DNA of 22,644 bases. Source: HyVt-560 sp964577195 (GTDB taxonomy: Bacteria > Pseudomonadota > Gammaproteobacteria > UWMA-0217). Of the stretch, positions 8,523 through 15,561 are shown in pieces. The stretch spans positions 1-22,644 of the forward strand of contig CAZNYF010000025.1 in the NCBI GenBank assembly GCA_964577195.1, written 5' to 3'. The notes beneath the pieces are model-generated. The model worked only from the letters and a program-made list of their open reading frames with translations. It ran no database searches and had not been told where the DNA came from. A program made the position numbers and the translations under genes. The first letter of the stretch is position 1, and each line of letters opens with the position of its first letter.

Positions 8523-8658
8523 GTGCGCCCACTCAGCTTATCCTGCAATACACTCCTTTAGGCACTACAAACTGTGATGCGGGTCTACTAAACATACGGA
8601 GAATAGCGGCATTATTTTTGTCATCAATAATAACAAACTAACTTAATTAGTGGCGCTC

Positions 8659-9015
8659 ATGAATATTTTGAATCAATCAATTTTCTTCAAACTTTTTGCC
8701 TACGGAATACTCTCTCTTTGTATTCTTGGCGGCGCATTCACTTACGCATCCTCAGTGATGGCAAGTCAGCAAATTGCGCCGTCTAAAATCAATTCCCAGA
8801 TCTCCGCTCCTACTCAATTAGAAACAAACCCCGCAGAACCAATCCAGATTGCGTATTCCAGTCCCAACGAATATACGAACAGCGTCACCACTCAGAATGC
8901 TGGATCCACACTATCCAACCGACAAAATCCAGATATCTGGTTACCTGTATTAACCTGGCTTCTTGGGTCTGCCGCGCTAGCGATGTTTGGCTATAAGCGG
9001 ATGCGCCACTCTTAA
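8659..9015 (+). CDS. Small exported protein with a C-terminal sorting-like tail
   Basis: I do not recognise this gene as a named family. From the ATG at 8659 it encodes 118 residues; a GTG at 8650 would add three. The N-terminal part is a hydrophobic signal or anchor (FFKLFAYGILSLCILGGAF). A hydrophilic stretch rich in Ser, Thr, Asn, Gln and Pro follows. The end, IWLPVLTWLLGSAALAMFG, followed by YKRMRHS, is a membrane helix with a basic tail. That tail resembles PEP-CTERM or VPLPA-CTERM sorting signals (compare WLFGSGLLGL...RRK), though the classical PEP is not present. It lies between the regulator gene and soxYZ on the same strand. A role in sulfur metabolism is possible but unsupported. 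Confidence 0.65.
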   Translation: MNILNQSIFFKLFAYGILSLCILGGAFTYASSVMASQQIAPSKINSQISAPTQLETNPAEPIQIAYSSPNEYTNSVTTQNAGSTLSNRQNPDIWLPVLTWLLGSAALAMFGYKRMRHS

Positions 9016-9051
9016 AACAATTTTTAAATTTCACATTTCTAAACTCCCAGC

Positions 9052-9085
9052 ATTGCAATTTGCAATACCATAATTTCAAATTGCA
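9052..9085 (+). promoter_or_regulatory. Candidate enhancer (UAS) for the sigma-54 regulator upstream of soxY
   Basis: ATTGCAA-T-TTGCAAT (9052-9066) is a perfect inverted repeat with seven-base arms, followed by a further half-site in CAAATTGCA (9077-9085), which pairs with TGCAATTTG at 9054-9062. Its centre lies about 118 bases upstream of the start expected from the sigma-54 promoter at 9151-9166, within the usual -100 to -150 range of NtrC-family sites. Assignment to the adjacent regulator is inference. Confidence 0.5.
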
Positions 9086-9150
9086 CGATCTTCACAGAAA
9101 CATGTAAGCCAAACTGGGCATTTCTCCTGTAAGCCATTGATTATAGATGG

Positions 9151-9166
9151 TGGCACAATAAATGCA
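9151..9166 (+). promoter_or_regulatory. Sigma-54 promoter of soxYZ
   Basis: TGGCAC-AATAA-ATGCA matches the -24/-12 consensus TGGCAC-N5-TTGCA at all positions but one, and the GG and GC pairs have exactly the required spacing. Transcription should start near 9177, which leaves a short leader with TTGGAG in front of the soxY ATG at 9201. Because the -12 element contains an in-frame ATG (9162), the promoter argues against that longer start. Confidence 0.82.
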
Positions 9167-9200
9167 GGGATATATACCCAATCAACAGTTTGGAGATCCA

Positions 9201-9662
9201 ATGAAACGCAGAACTTTTCTAAAAGGCAGCATCGCTGCTTCTGCAGCTACTGTCGCCGCTGGCGCCGGACTGCTCACCCCTCAAGCAGTCTTGGCCGCAT
9301 GGCCTAAAGCTGCATTCGAGGCCAAAGACGTTAAATCCGCAATGTCCGCAATTGCTGGTGGCGATAGCCCCGCAGCTGGTGACATTAAGATTAAAGCTCC
9401 TGATATCGCTGAGAACGGCGCTGTAGTACCCATTACAGTTTCTACCAGCATGGCAGGCGTTGAGTCTATTTCCGTAATTGCTACGGGCAACGGCACTCCG
9501 TTGGTTGCTAGCTTTAATCTTGGCTCCGGTGCTGAAGCGTATGCTTCTACCCGTATCAAGATGGCGAAAACATCTGATGTAGTGGCTGTAGTAAAAGCCA
9601 ACGGCAAGCTGTTTTCTAACAAGAAACAAGTCAAAGTCACCATCGGCGGCTGCGGCGGTTAA
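9201..9662 (+). CDS. soxY: Thiosulfate-oxidation carrier protein SoxY
   Basis: SoxY carries sulfur intermediates bound to its C-terminal cysteine during periplasmic thiosulfate oxidation and works as a dimer with SoxZ. The protein has 153 residues. It begins with a twin-arginine signal (MKRRTFLKG, hydrophobic stretch, cleavage probably after AVLA near residue 33) and ends in TIGGCGG, the flexible GGCGG arm with the substrate-binding cysteine. I chose the ATG at 9201 because TTGGAG precedes it, the Tat signal starts there, and the ATG at 9162 lies inside the sigma-54 promoter. soxZ follows 14 bases after the stop. No soxA, soxX, soxB or soxCD is seen, so this is an isolated carrier pair. Confidence 0.95.
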   Translation: MKRRTFLKGSIAASAATVAAGAGLLTPQAVLAAWPKAAFEAKDVKSAMSAIAGGDSPAAGDIKIKAPDIAENGAVVPITVSTSMAGVESISVIATGNGTPLVASFNLGSGAEAYASTRIKMAKTSDVVAVVKANGKLFSNKKQVKVTIGGCGG

Positions 9663-9676
9663 CTCGGAGAATTATT

Positions 9677-9988
9677 ATGTCTAGTATTAAAATACGTGCG
9701 AAAGATAAGGGCGGCGTTACTACAGTTAAATGCCTGGTTAGCCACCCTATGGAAACTGGTCTGCGAAAGAACAAAAAGACCGGTAAGAAAATCCCTCCTC
9801 ATTTCATCGAAACTGTCACCGCGGAGCATAAAGGTAATGCTGTGATGACGGCTCTTTGGAGCGGTGGCGTTTCTAAAAACCCTTACCTGTCATTCAAGTT
9901 CAAAGGCGCTGCTGCCGGTGATGATGTCAAAATCTCATGGACTGATAACACGGGTAAATCAGACTCAGCAACGGCTCAAGTCAAATAA
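9677..9988 (+). CDS. soxZ: Sulfur carrier complex subunit SoxZ
   Basis: SoxZ is the partner of SoxY. The 103-residue protein has no signal peptide, as usual, because it is exported with the Tat-bearing SoxY. Family features include SIKIRAK at the start, VKCLVSHPMETGLRK, the KTGKKIPPHFIE segment and the immunoglobulin-like pattern through ALWSGGVSKNPYLSFKFKG and ISWTDNTG. GGAG lies about nine bases before the ATG. It forms one transcription unit with soxY and is followed by a strong hairpin. Confidence 0.96.
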   Translation: MSSIKIRAKDKGGVTTVKCLVSHPMETGLRKNKKTGKKIPPHFIETVTAEHKGNAVMTALWSGGVSKNPYLSFKFKGAAAGDDVKISWTDNTGKSDSATAQVK

Positions 9989-10004
9989 GAGCCTAAGACT
10001 CTGT

Positions 10005-10041
10005 TTTCTGGTTGCCACTCTTGGCAACCAGAAATTTATTC
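10005..10041 (+). terminator. Terminator hairpin after soxZ
   Basis: TTTCTGGTTGCC (10005-10016) and GGCAACCAGAAA (10023-10034) form a perfect twelve-pair stem with a six-base loop, followed by TTTATT. It starts 16 bases after the soxZ stop. A second smaller hairpin, TTGGCTG-ATC-CAGCCAA (10042-10058), follows directly. Confidence 0.75.
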
Positions 10042-10058
10042 TTGGCTGATCCAGCCAA

Positions 10059-10257
10059 ATATAAGTACCTTCCCACCTAAAGTTTAAGCAGTTCTGCTTG
10101 TAAAAAATCAGCTATTAAGTCTTTCTTCCGAATGGACGCTAATTAATTTAGCCAATACAAGATTGTGCGTTCAGGTTCAAACCGTCGAATCGCATGTGCG
10201 TTAGCTATTGAGAAGACTCGCAACCCGGCGATTGCGCTATATTAGTGTTGACCGACC
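10059..10257. other. Intergenic stretch without recognised gene
   Basis: Together with the hairpins on either side, this belongs to a gap of about 320 bases between the convergent soxZ and PilZ-like genes. I see no credible reading frame or promoter. A short AAGCAG/CTGCTT inverted repeat near 10087 and a GTTCAAA-like string near 10175 do not form a tRNA. Confidence 0.5.
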
Positions 10258-10314
10258 CTAGTACATTTTAATGCGGACAAGTGTACTAGTACTCCAACAA
10301 TGTTGGAGTACTAG
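10258..10314. repeat. Nested inverted repeats built on CTAGTAC
   Basis: CTAGTACA (10258-10265) is the inverted partner of TGTACTAG (10282-10289). The latter overlaps a perfect 14-base-arm palindrome at 10286-10314 (CTAGTACTCCAACA, one A, then the complement). CTAGTAC thus occurs three times in 57 bases in alternating orientation. The large hairpin covers the stop codon of the minus-strand PilZ-like gene. No T-tract follows on either strand, so it is not a classical terminator; it may protect the 3' end of the mRNA or bind a protein. Confidence 0.7.
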
Positions 10315-10709
10315 CTAACAGACAGCTTGCTCCCAAACTCTCCATTCCCTTGAAATTTAAAATGGGATGCCAGGGAACCTTCAAGTTGATCCTCATGCTC
10401 GGCCGGGAAAACAAACAATAAATCTGTGCCCGCTTCTCCTGCCTTATCGCGAAAAACCGGAATCCGAAATAATTCTGAACCAATCTCGCTACGCAAGCGG
10501 AATCCAACCTCAATATAGGCATGGACTGGCAGTTTACTAAGGTCTGACCTAACCCGTAGCCCATCCAGACCAATATCCCGTGCTTCAGTGGTATGCAGCT
10601 TAAAACCAAAGCAATAAATAACGATTTCCTGTGATGTAGAAAAACGCCCGAAATGAGCGCTCTGTTCTGGCCTATGAAGTAAAACGTGTACCTTTTCTGC
10701 CTGGTTCAT
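10311..10709 (-). CDS. PilZ-like domain protein (degenerate c-di-GMP motif)
   Basis: From the ATG at 10709 this is a 132-residue protein. The core EARDIGLDGLRVRSDLSKLP followed by VEVGFRL-like beta strands resembles a PilZ domain, the module that binds cyclic di-GMP. The usual [D/N]xSxxG motif appears as DIGLDG, with glycine in place of serine, and no clean RxxxR arm is visible in front, only spaced arginines (HRPEQSAHFGRF). Binding may therefore be lost or altered. I prefer this start because AGGTGG lies upstream; the frame stays open to 10916, but that extension has no ribosome binding site and no domain character. Its stop codon lies inside the large palindrome at 10286-10314. The gene stands alone. 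Confidence 0.55.
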   Translation of the reverse strand: MNQAEKVHVLLHRPEQSAHFGRFSTSQEIVIYCFGFKLHTTEARDIGLDGLRVRSDLSKLPVHAYIEVGFRLRSEIGSELFRIPVFRDKAGEAGTDLLFVFPAEHEDQLEGSLASHFKFQGNGEFGSKLSVS

Positions 10710-11061
10710 CGAGTCCCACCTGGAGTCGGTTGCAAATAGTTTGTGATGAAGTTCAGTAGTAGTGACTGAAATCGGGCGTGATGGTTCCCCCGCTTTTGGA
10801 TTATCCAAGATGTACAGAAGTGAACATCTACCTGGAAAATGTAAATAATTGTTATATGATGCCTGTAAGATGGAGAAATTGTGACCTAGTAGACATATTC
10901 CTGTAGCTTCAGTCACTTCGCCACGCGAAAACAGAACTTGTGCCGAAGCAGAATTGTAATGGGTGATGACTTTTCATCGACCATAGACGACATGGACTAA
11001 ACAGGATGTTGGTCTGCAAATTCCAGGAAAACTACCCCTATTTAGAATATGGAGACCAACC
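10710..11061. other. Divergent intergenic region between the PilZ-like and channel genes
   Basis: About 350 bases lie between the chosen PilZ-like start and the channel gene. The minus-strand frame is open as far as 10916 and could extend the PilZ-like protein by 69 residues if a different start is used. A GGAGAC ribosome binding site (about 11050-11055) serves the channel gene. I see no convincing promoter boxes. Confidence 0.5.
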
Positions 11062-12467
11062 ATGAACGACCTTAATCCCGGCGAAATTTTTTCGTCTTTA
11101 CAAACGAGCTTAGGCGGCATTTTGCCAAATATCCTCACTATCCTTGCAATACTCATTATTGGCTGGCTAATTGCCGTCATCGTCCGTGCAGTAATACGCC
11201 GCGCACTCGGTGCTGTTGGCGTCAATCAGCATCTGTCTAACTCCACTTCTGGCGGCATGGATGTGGAAACCGGTGTCGCTAAAGGCGCTTACTGGATCAT
11301 TATATTAATGACCCTGGTTGCTGTGTTCAGCAAACTCGACATGCCAATGGTGTCTGAACCCTTAAACGGTTTGATCTCCCAAGTATTTGAGTATCTGCCA
11401 AAAATTATTTCCGGCGGCGTTTTGGCACTGGTTGCCTGGGTACTGGCGACAGTTGTCAGAACCCTGACCACCAAAGGCCTTGCCTCTACTCGATTGGATG
11501 AAGCATTGGGCGAGGAAGCTGGCATGGCCTCCATTGGCAGCAATATCGGTAATGTGCTCTTTTGGCTGATCATCCTTTTATTCCTTCCAGCAATTCTCGG
11601 CGCACTCCAGCTTGAAGGATTGCTATCACCAGTACGCGATATGGTCGATAAGATTCTCGCCATGCTACCGAACATTTTTGCTGCTGGCGTCATTGGCTTT
11701 GTCGGCTGGCTGGTTGCAAAAATTCTGCGTGATCTGGTTTCAAACCTGCTCTCTGCGACGAAGATTGATGCGCTGGCACTAAAATCCGGTATGCCCGTCA
11801 CCATGCGAGTTTCAAAAGTGTTGAGCATGGTGGTTTTCATACTGGTCTTTGTTCCAGCACTGATCTCTGCGCTGAACGCATTGCAAATTGATGCCATTTC
11901 AGAACCTGCCATCAACATGCTGAACAAGATGATGGCTGCAATCCCAAATATCATCTCAGCCGGCATTATTCTCATCGTTACCTACTTTGTTGCACGCTTT
12001 GCAGCGATCACCATCAGCCTGATGCTTAGCAGCATGGGGATGGATGAGTGGCCTGAGAAGCTAGGCGTCAACGGGTTAAGTGATCGTTACGCACCTTCTA
12101 TCATCGTTGGCAAAATCGTCTTGTTCTTTGCGATGCTGTTTGCGGTTGTCGAAGCAGCCGGCATGCTGGGATTCGAACAGGTTGGAGATATCGTCGCGAT
12201 GTTTATCGAATTTGGCGGAAAAATTCTACTCGGCTCAATCATCCTGATGGTTGGTTTTTGGCTGGCAAATCTGGCACACAGCACCATCAGTCATGTTGGC
12301 GGAGAAAGCAGCAGTAGCATGGCCAACATCGCACGCCTCGCCATTATGGGTATCGTGACTGCGATGGGCTTGAGCGCAATGGGCATTGCCGATGGCATCG
12401 TCAATCTCGCTTTTGGTCTCACCTTGGGCGCTGTCGCAGTTGCTGTCGCGCTGGCATTTGGACTTGG
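11062..12467 (+). CDS. Mechanosensitive-channel-like protein made of conserved TM-helix repeats (3' end in gap)
   Basis: About 468 residues are visible before the N run. The protein is almost entirely membrane helices and contains five copies of a related unit. Each starts with a (L/I)P-N/K-I-like turn and runs through a Gly/Trp-rich helix: ILPNILTILAILIIGWLIA, YLPKIISGGVLALVAWVLA, MLPNIFAAGVIGFVGWLVA, AIPNIISAGIILIVTYFVA, and EFGGKILLGSIILMVGFWLA. This is the pattern of the conserved TM-helix family related to MscS channels. The last visible part (LALAFGLG) is the usual near-end segment, so probably only 10-25 residues are lost in the gap. A classical MscS beta domain is not seen. The role is probably ion or osmotic homeostasis in the inner membrane, by family inference. 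Confidence 0.8.
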
Positions 12468-12567
12468 NNNNNNNNNNNNNNNNNNNNNNNNNNNNNNNNN
12501 NNNNNNNNNNNNNNNNNNNNNNNNNNNNNNNNNNNNNNNNNNNNNNNNNNNNNNNNNNNNNNNNNNN
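12468..12567. other. Assembly gap (100 N)
   Basis: Exactly 100 unknown bases interrupt the end of the channel gene. This is the conventional filler for a gap of unknown length, so the true distance and the exact C-terminus of the channel protein cannot be read. Confidence 0.98.
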
Positions 12568-12589
12568 CAAACAGCGCCATTGACCCTTT

Positions 12590-12620
12590 AAAGCCAACGC
12601 TTGATCGCGTTGGCTTTTTT
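12590..12620 (+). terminator. Intrinsic terminator after the channel gene
   Basis: AAAGCCAACGC and GCGTTGGCTTT form an eleven-pair stem around the loop TTGATC, followed by more T. It fits the end of the gene interrupted by the gap. Confidence 0.9.
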
Positions 12621-12753
12621 ATGTGAGAAATATTAATTCGTTCCGTTGTCTCTAAAATTTTGTGACAGACTTAGCTGTAAAACAGGACATTCGAACTCAG
12701 AATAGCCTTACTTCCCGACAAGCGGGAAAACAACAATAAGAGTAATTATCAAA

Positions 12754-13797
12754 ATGCCCTTAAACCCAGAAAGAACGACTCCAACGCTCCGACAACTCGT
12801 CACTCTATTAAGCGTGTTCGTTTTGGTACTTACGGCAACAGCTGCCTCTGCGTATCAGACTCGAATCATCGGTGGACAAGCCAGTCTGGAATCAGCCTGG
12901 CCAAGCGTCGTTCGATTGGAGTTATCACTACCCGATGGCAGAAAACGTTTGTGCTCCGGGAACCTGATATCCAGTCAATGGGTGATGACGGCAGCACATT
13001 GCTTCCACAACAAGGCCCATCAGCAAGTAATTTTTGCTGGCGATGTCGAGGCTTATCCCGGACTGCACCGTTTGAGCCAAAAAAAGACTCACACAAGCCG
13101 CGTAGTACAAAATATTTTTATTCACCCGCAGTTTGCTCTGAATGCTCCCTTCGATTTTGACTTCGCATTAATTGAGCTGAGCAATCCGGTTGAGCTACCC
13201 GTATCGACACTACTAGTAAACCCTCCTGAAGTGGATGAACTCACTACCGTTTTAGGGTGGGGAGTGCAAAAACTGAATTCTGGAACGAACAACCCACTCG
13301 GCACATCTCTCGCAAAGACCTTACAAGAAGTTGATGTCCCGATTGTTTCAAACCAGCAATGTCAAAACGCGATGGGAACCAGCATTCGTGAGAGCATGAC
13401 CTGCGCTGGCTACCCTCAAGGCGGAAAAGATAGCTGCAACGGTGATAGCGGCAGCCCGATGATGGTGCTACGCGACGGTCAATACACTCAAGTAGGAATC
13501 GTCAGTTACGGAATCGGCTGCGCGCAGCCCAACCGATATGGTGTTTACGCACGCATTGAATTCGCCTTACCCTGGATTAACGAACTGGTATCAGATGTTC
13601 AATTAACCGATACCACCACAGCCGCGAGAAAAATCAACACACCAAAAGACCTCGAACTCACGCCAAACTCCAGCCAACTGGGAGATGAAGGTGAAAAGAT
13701 CGGACCCCGCCAGAGCGGCGGCGGCAGTCTTTCATTTCTCGGAATATTCGCCTTATTAGCCATCAATCGTCACAAACGTTTTTCTACCGCATCATAA
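12754..13797 (+). CDS. Trypsin-like serine protease with GlyGly-CTERM tail
   Basis: This is a 347-residue secreted S1-family protease. A signal peptide (about 1-33) is followed by RIIGG, the zymogen cleavage site. The catalytic triad is visible: His82 in TAAHC, Asp136 in DFALIEL and Ser232 in GDSGSP. Asp226, six residues before the serine, predicts cleavage after Lys or Arg. After the protease domain there is a linker rich in Thr, Ser and Asn. The tail then reads SGGGSLSFLGIFALLAI followed by basic residues. This is a GlyGly-CTERM signal, which in other gammaproteobacteria is cleaved by rhombosortase as the protein is exported by type II secretion and attached at the cell surface. The gene stands alone, and the ribosome binding site is weak. 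Confidence 0.93.
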   Translation: MPLNPERTTPTLRQLVTLLSVFVLVLTATAASAYQTRIIGGQASLESAWPSVVRLELSLPDGRKRLCSGNLISSQWVMTAAHCFHNKAHQQVIFAGDVEAYPGLHRLSQKKTHTSRVVQNIFIHPQFALNAPFDFDFALIELSNPVELPVSTLLVNPPEVDELTTVLGWGVQKLNSGTNNPLGTSLAKTLQEVDVPIVSNQQCQNAMGTSIRESMTCAGYPQGGKDSCNGDSGSPMMVLRDGQYTQVGIVSYGIGCAQPNRYGVYARIEFALPWINELVSDVQLTDTTTAARKINTPKDLELTPNSSQLGDEGEKIGPRQSGGGSLSFLGIFALLAINRHKRFSTAS

Positions 13798-13887
13798 AAA
13801 CTCACTGACTGGCTTCCTTCAAAAGCCCGTTTTGTTAGAAGATTTTAATCAGTATTTTTTTCTTCTCGATTTAAGAAACCTTCCATA

Positions 13888-13909
13888 AACATTAACTCAG
13901 GTTAATGTT
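13888..13909. promoter_or_regulatory. Palindrome upstream of the cytochrome operon, possible operator
   Basis: AACATTAAC-TCAG-GTTAATGTT is a perfect inverted repeat with nine-base arms and a four-base centre. No T-tract follows, so a terminator is unlikely. Its centre lies 55 bases upstream of the FNR-type box, a spacing close to a whole number of helical turns. It may bind a second regulator of the cytochrome genes. Confidence 0.45.
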
Positions 13910-13942
13910 GCTGATACTCCAATCATTTTAAATACCCGTGCA

Positions 13943-13964
13943 TTTATTGATATATATCAATAAA
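13943..13964. promoter_or_regulatory. FNR/Anr-type box in front of the multiheme cytochrome gene
   Basis: TTGATATATATCAA (13947-13960) matches the FNR/Anr consensus TTGAT-N4-ATCAA at every fixed position, and the symmetry extends to a 22-base perfect palindrome. It lies about 65 bases before the ATG at 14019. This suggests activation under low oxygen by an FNR-family regulator of the cytochrome operon. The -10 element is not clear; TATTGA at 13975-13980 is a candidate. Confidence 0.75.
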
Positions 13965-14018
13965 TAGTTACTCGTATTGAGCCAGGTGAAATTAGAACTC
14001 AGCTAAAAGGAATAAAAT

Positions 14019-15548
14019 ATGCGTATAAGACGATCGTTTTTAACATTAATTGGAATGGCATTTCTGCTCGGTCAAGCCATACCTCTGAGCGCTGATGGTA
14101 ATACGGTGACCTCTGAATCTACAGCGCCAGCCGCCTCAGCTGAATTGCATTTCAAACCATCGTACCTCTCAATAAAAGGGCACCGTAAATTATCCGTTAA
14201 AGACTGGACTGATCCGGAAATATGCGCGCAGTGTCATCCTCGCCAATATGAAGGTTGGAAGGGATCAATGCACTCTAATTCATTTAACGATCCCGTTTTC
14301 CAAGCGGAATGGGCAATGGCCGAGAAAGCATTGGACGGGAAAATGATGAACTATTGCGGCGCATGCCATACACCAATTGGAGTGGCTACCCAAACAATCG
14401 AGTTTGACCCTGAACCAAGTGAAGGCGCGCTACACGGTAAATTTACAGCGCCACCGCTGGCTTCAAAAGGCGTCTCATGTGACGTCTGTCATACCATCTC
14501 AGGTTCAAATATATCCAAAACAGCGGTATTGGAGCACGGCAATGGCTCTTTTATTATGGACCCCGGGCCAGTTAAACGGGCAACCTTAAAGAATCCTGAC
14601 CCCGTCTCCCCCTTTCATGAAACTGAATATTCCAAGCATCACACCAGTTCAGCGTTTTGCGGGAACTGCCACAATATTTTTCACCCTACAAGCAACTTTC
14701 CCATAGAGCGTACTTACGATGAATGGAAATACTCATCGTACGCACAAAATAATGTGCAGTGTATGGATTGCCATATGGTTCCAGTTGCAACTGCGATACG
14801 TGTAGCGGATGAAATGAAACCGGCACATCAGCTAGAAAATTCTCAACTCGGAGGTTTTGCCGGCGTAGGTGGGCCACTTCGTAAAGTAGTGCACGATCAC
14901 GGCTTTGTGGGTGGTAACGCGGTTATCACATCACTACTAAATGGTGAGGGAACTGAATCCAAACATACAAAAGAAGCTGTTAAGCGCTTACAAAGCGCAG
15001 CCTCGATCAATGTTTCTGTACTCCCCCAAGCAGGCCAGCTCCATAAGTTAGTGGTCAGAGTAAATAACGATCGCGCCGGCCATAATTTACCAACGAGCTT
15101 AACCAACGTTAGACAGATTTGGCTGGAAGTTGTTGTTACCGATGATCAAGATCGAGAGCTCTTGCGATCTGGCACATTAACAGACAGGAACCAGATACCA
15201 ACAGGCACCACCGTGTTCAATTCCAATGCGGTTGATAAAGATGGAAAATTTACCCAGTTTCCTTGGGAGATTGCTAGATTTACGGATACCAATACGATTC
15301 CACCTAAAGGTCATAGAGATACAAATTTTGCCTTCAACCTGCAAGGTGGCGGTAAGGAGATAAAGGTCCTGGCAAAACTCCATTACCGATCCTTCTCTCA
15401 ATATACTGCGGATAAATTACTTGGCAAAGGAAAGGTAGTAGTTCCTTCTGTAGAAATGGTTGTACACGAAATTAGCTTCCCGATAATAGATAAGAAAGTA
15501 CTGGATAATATTTCTAGTGCGGCTCCATCTAACCCGTCTAATCACTAA
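14019..15548 (+). CDS. Periplasmic pentaheme c-type cytochrome
   Basis: The 509-residue protein has a Sec signal peptide (cleavage near IPLSA). Five CXXCH heme-binding motifs all lie in the first half: CAQCH (69), CGACH (113), CDVCH (154), CGNCH (214) and CMDCH (248). The spacing and the EICAQCHPRQYEGWKGSMHSN segment resemble the cytochrome c554-like multiheme family. The second half (about 330-490) has no heme site and looks like a beta-rich domain. AAAGGA lies seven bases before the ATG. The diheme cytochrome gene follows 13 bases after the stop. The reaction is unknown; candidates are electron transfer to or from sulfur or nitrogen compounds. An FNR-type box upstream suggests low-oxygen expression. 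Confidence 0.9.
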   Translation: MRIRRSFLTLIGMAFLLGQAIPLSADGNTVTSESTAPAASAELHFKPSYLSIKGHRKLSVKDWTDPEICAQCHPRQYEGWKGSMHSNSFNDPVFQAEWAMAEKALDGKMMNYCGACHTPIGVATQTIEFDPEPSEGALHGKFTAPPLASKGVSCDVCHTISGSNISKTAVLEHGNGSFIMDPGPVKRATLKNPDPVSPFHETEYSKHHTSSAFCGNCHNIFHPTSNFPIERTYDEWKYSSYAQNNVQCMDCHMVPVATAIRVADEMKPAHQLENSQLGGFAGVGGPLRKVVHDHGFVGGNAVITSLLNGEGTESKHTKEAVKRLQSAASINVSVLPQAGQLHKLVVRVNNDRAGHNLPTSLTNVRQIWLEVVVTDDQDRELLRSGTLTDRNQIPTGTTVFNSNAVDKDGKFTQFPWEIARFTDTNTIPPKGHRDTNFAFNLQGGGKEIKVLAKLHYRSFSQYTADKLLGKGKVVVPSVEMVVHEISFPIIDKKVLDNISSAAPSNPSNH

Positions 15549-15561
15549 TAAGGAATGTCAG

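Noticed and set aside
8569..8592. GGCAC...GATGC as a second sigma-54 promoter in front of the small exported protein
   Set aside because: The GG and GC pairs do not have the required spacing.
9162..9200. Upstream in-frame ATG for soxY
   Set aside because: It lies inside the -12 element of the sigma-54 promoter, upstream of the expected transcript start, and would displace the Tat signal from the N-terminus.
10150..10250. tRNA-like string with GTTCAAA
   Set aside because: No acceptor stem or anticodon arm can be formed around it.
10710..10916. Longer start for the PilZ-like protein
   Set aside because: No ribosome binding site at 10916, and the added 69 residues have no recognisable domain pattern.
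13838..13858. AGAAGA/TCTTCT inverted repeat as terminator of the protease gene
   Set aside because: The arms are short, and the T-run lies in the loop rather than after the stem.
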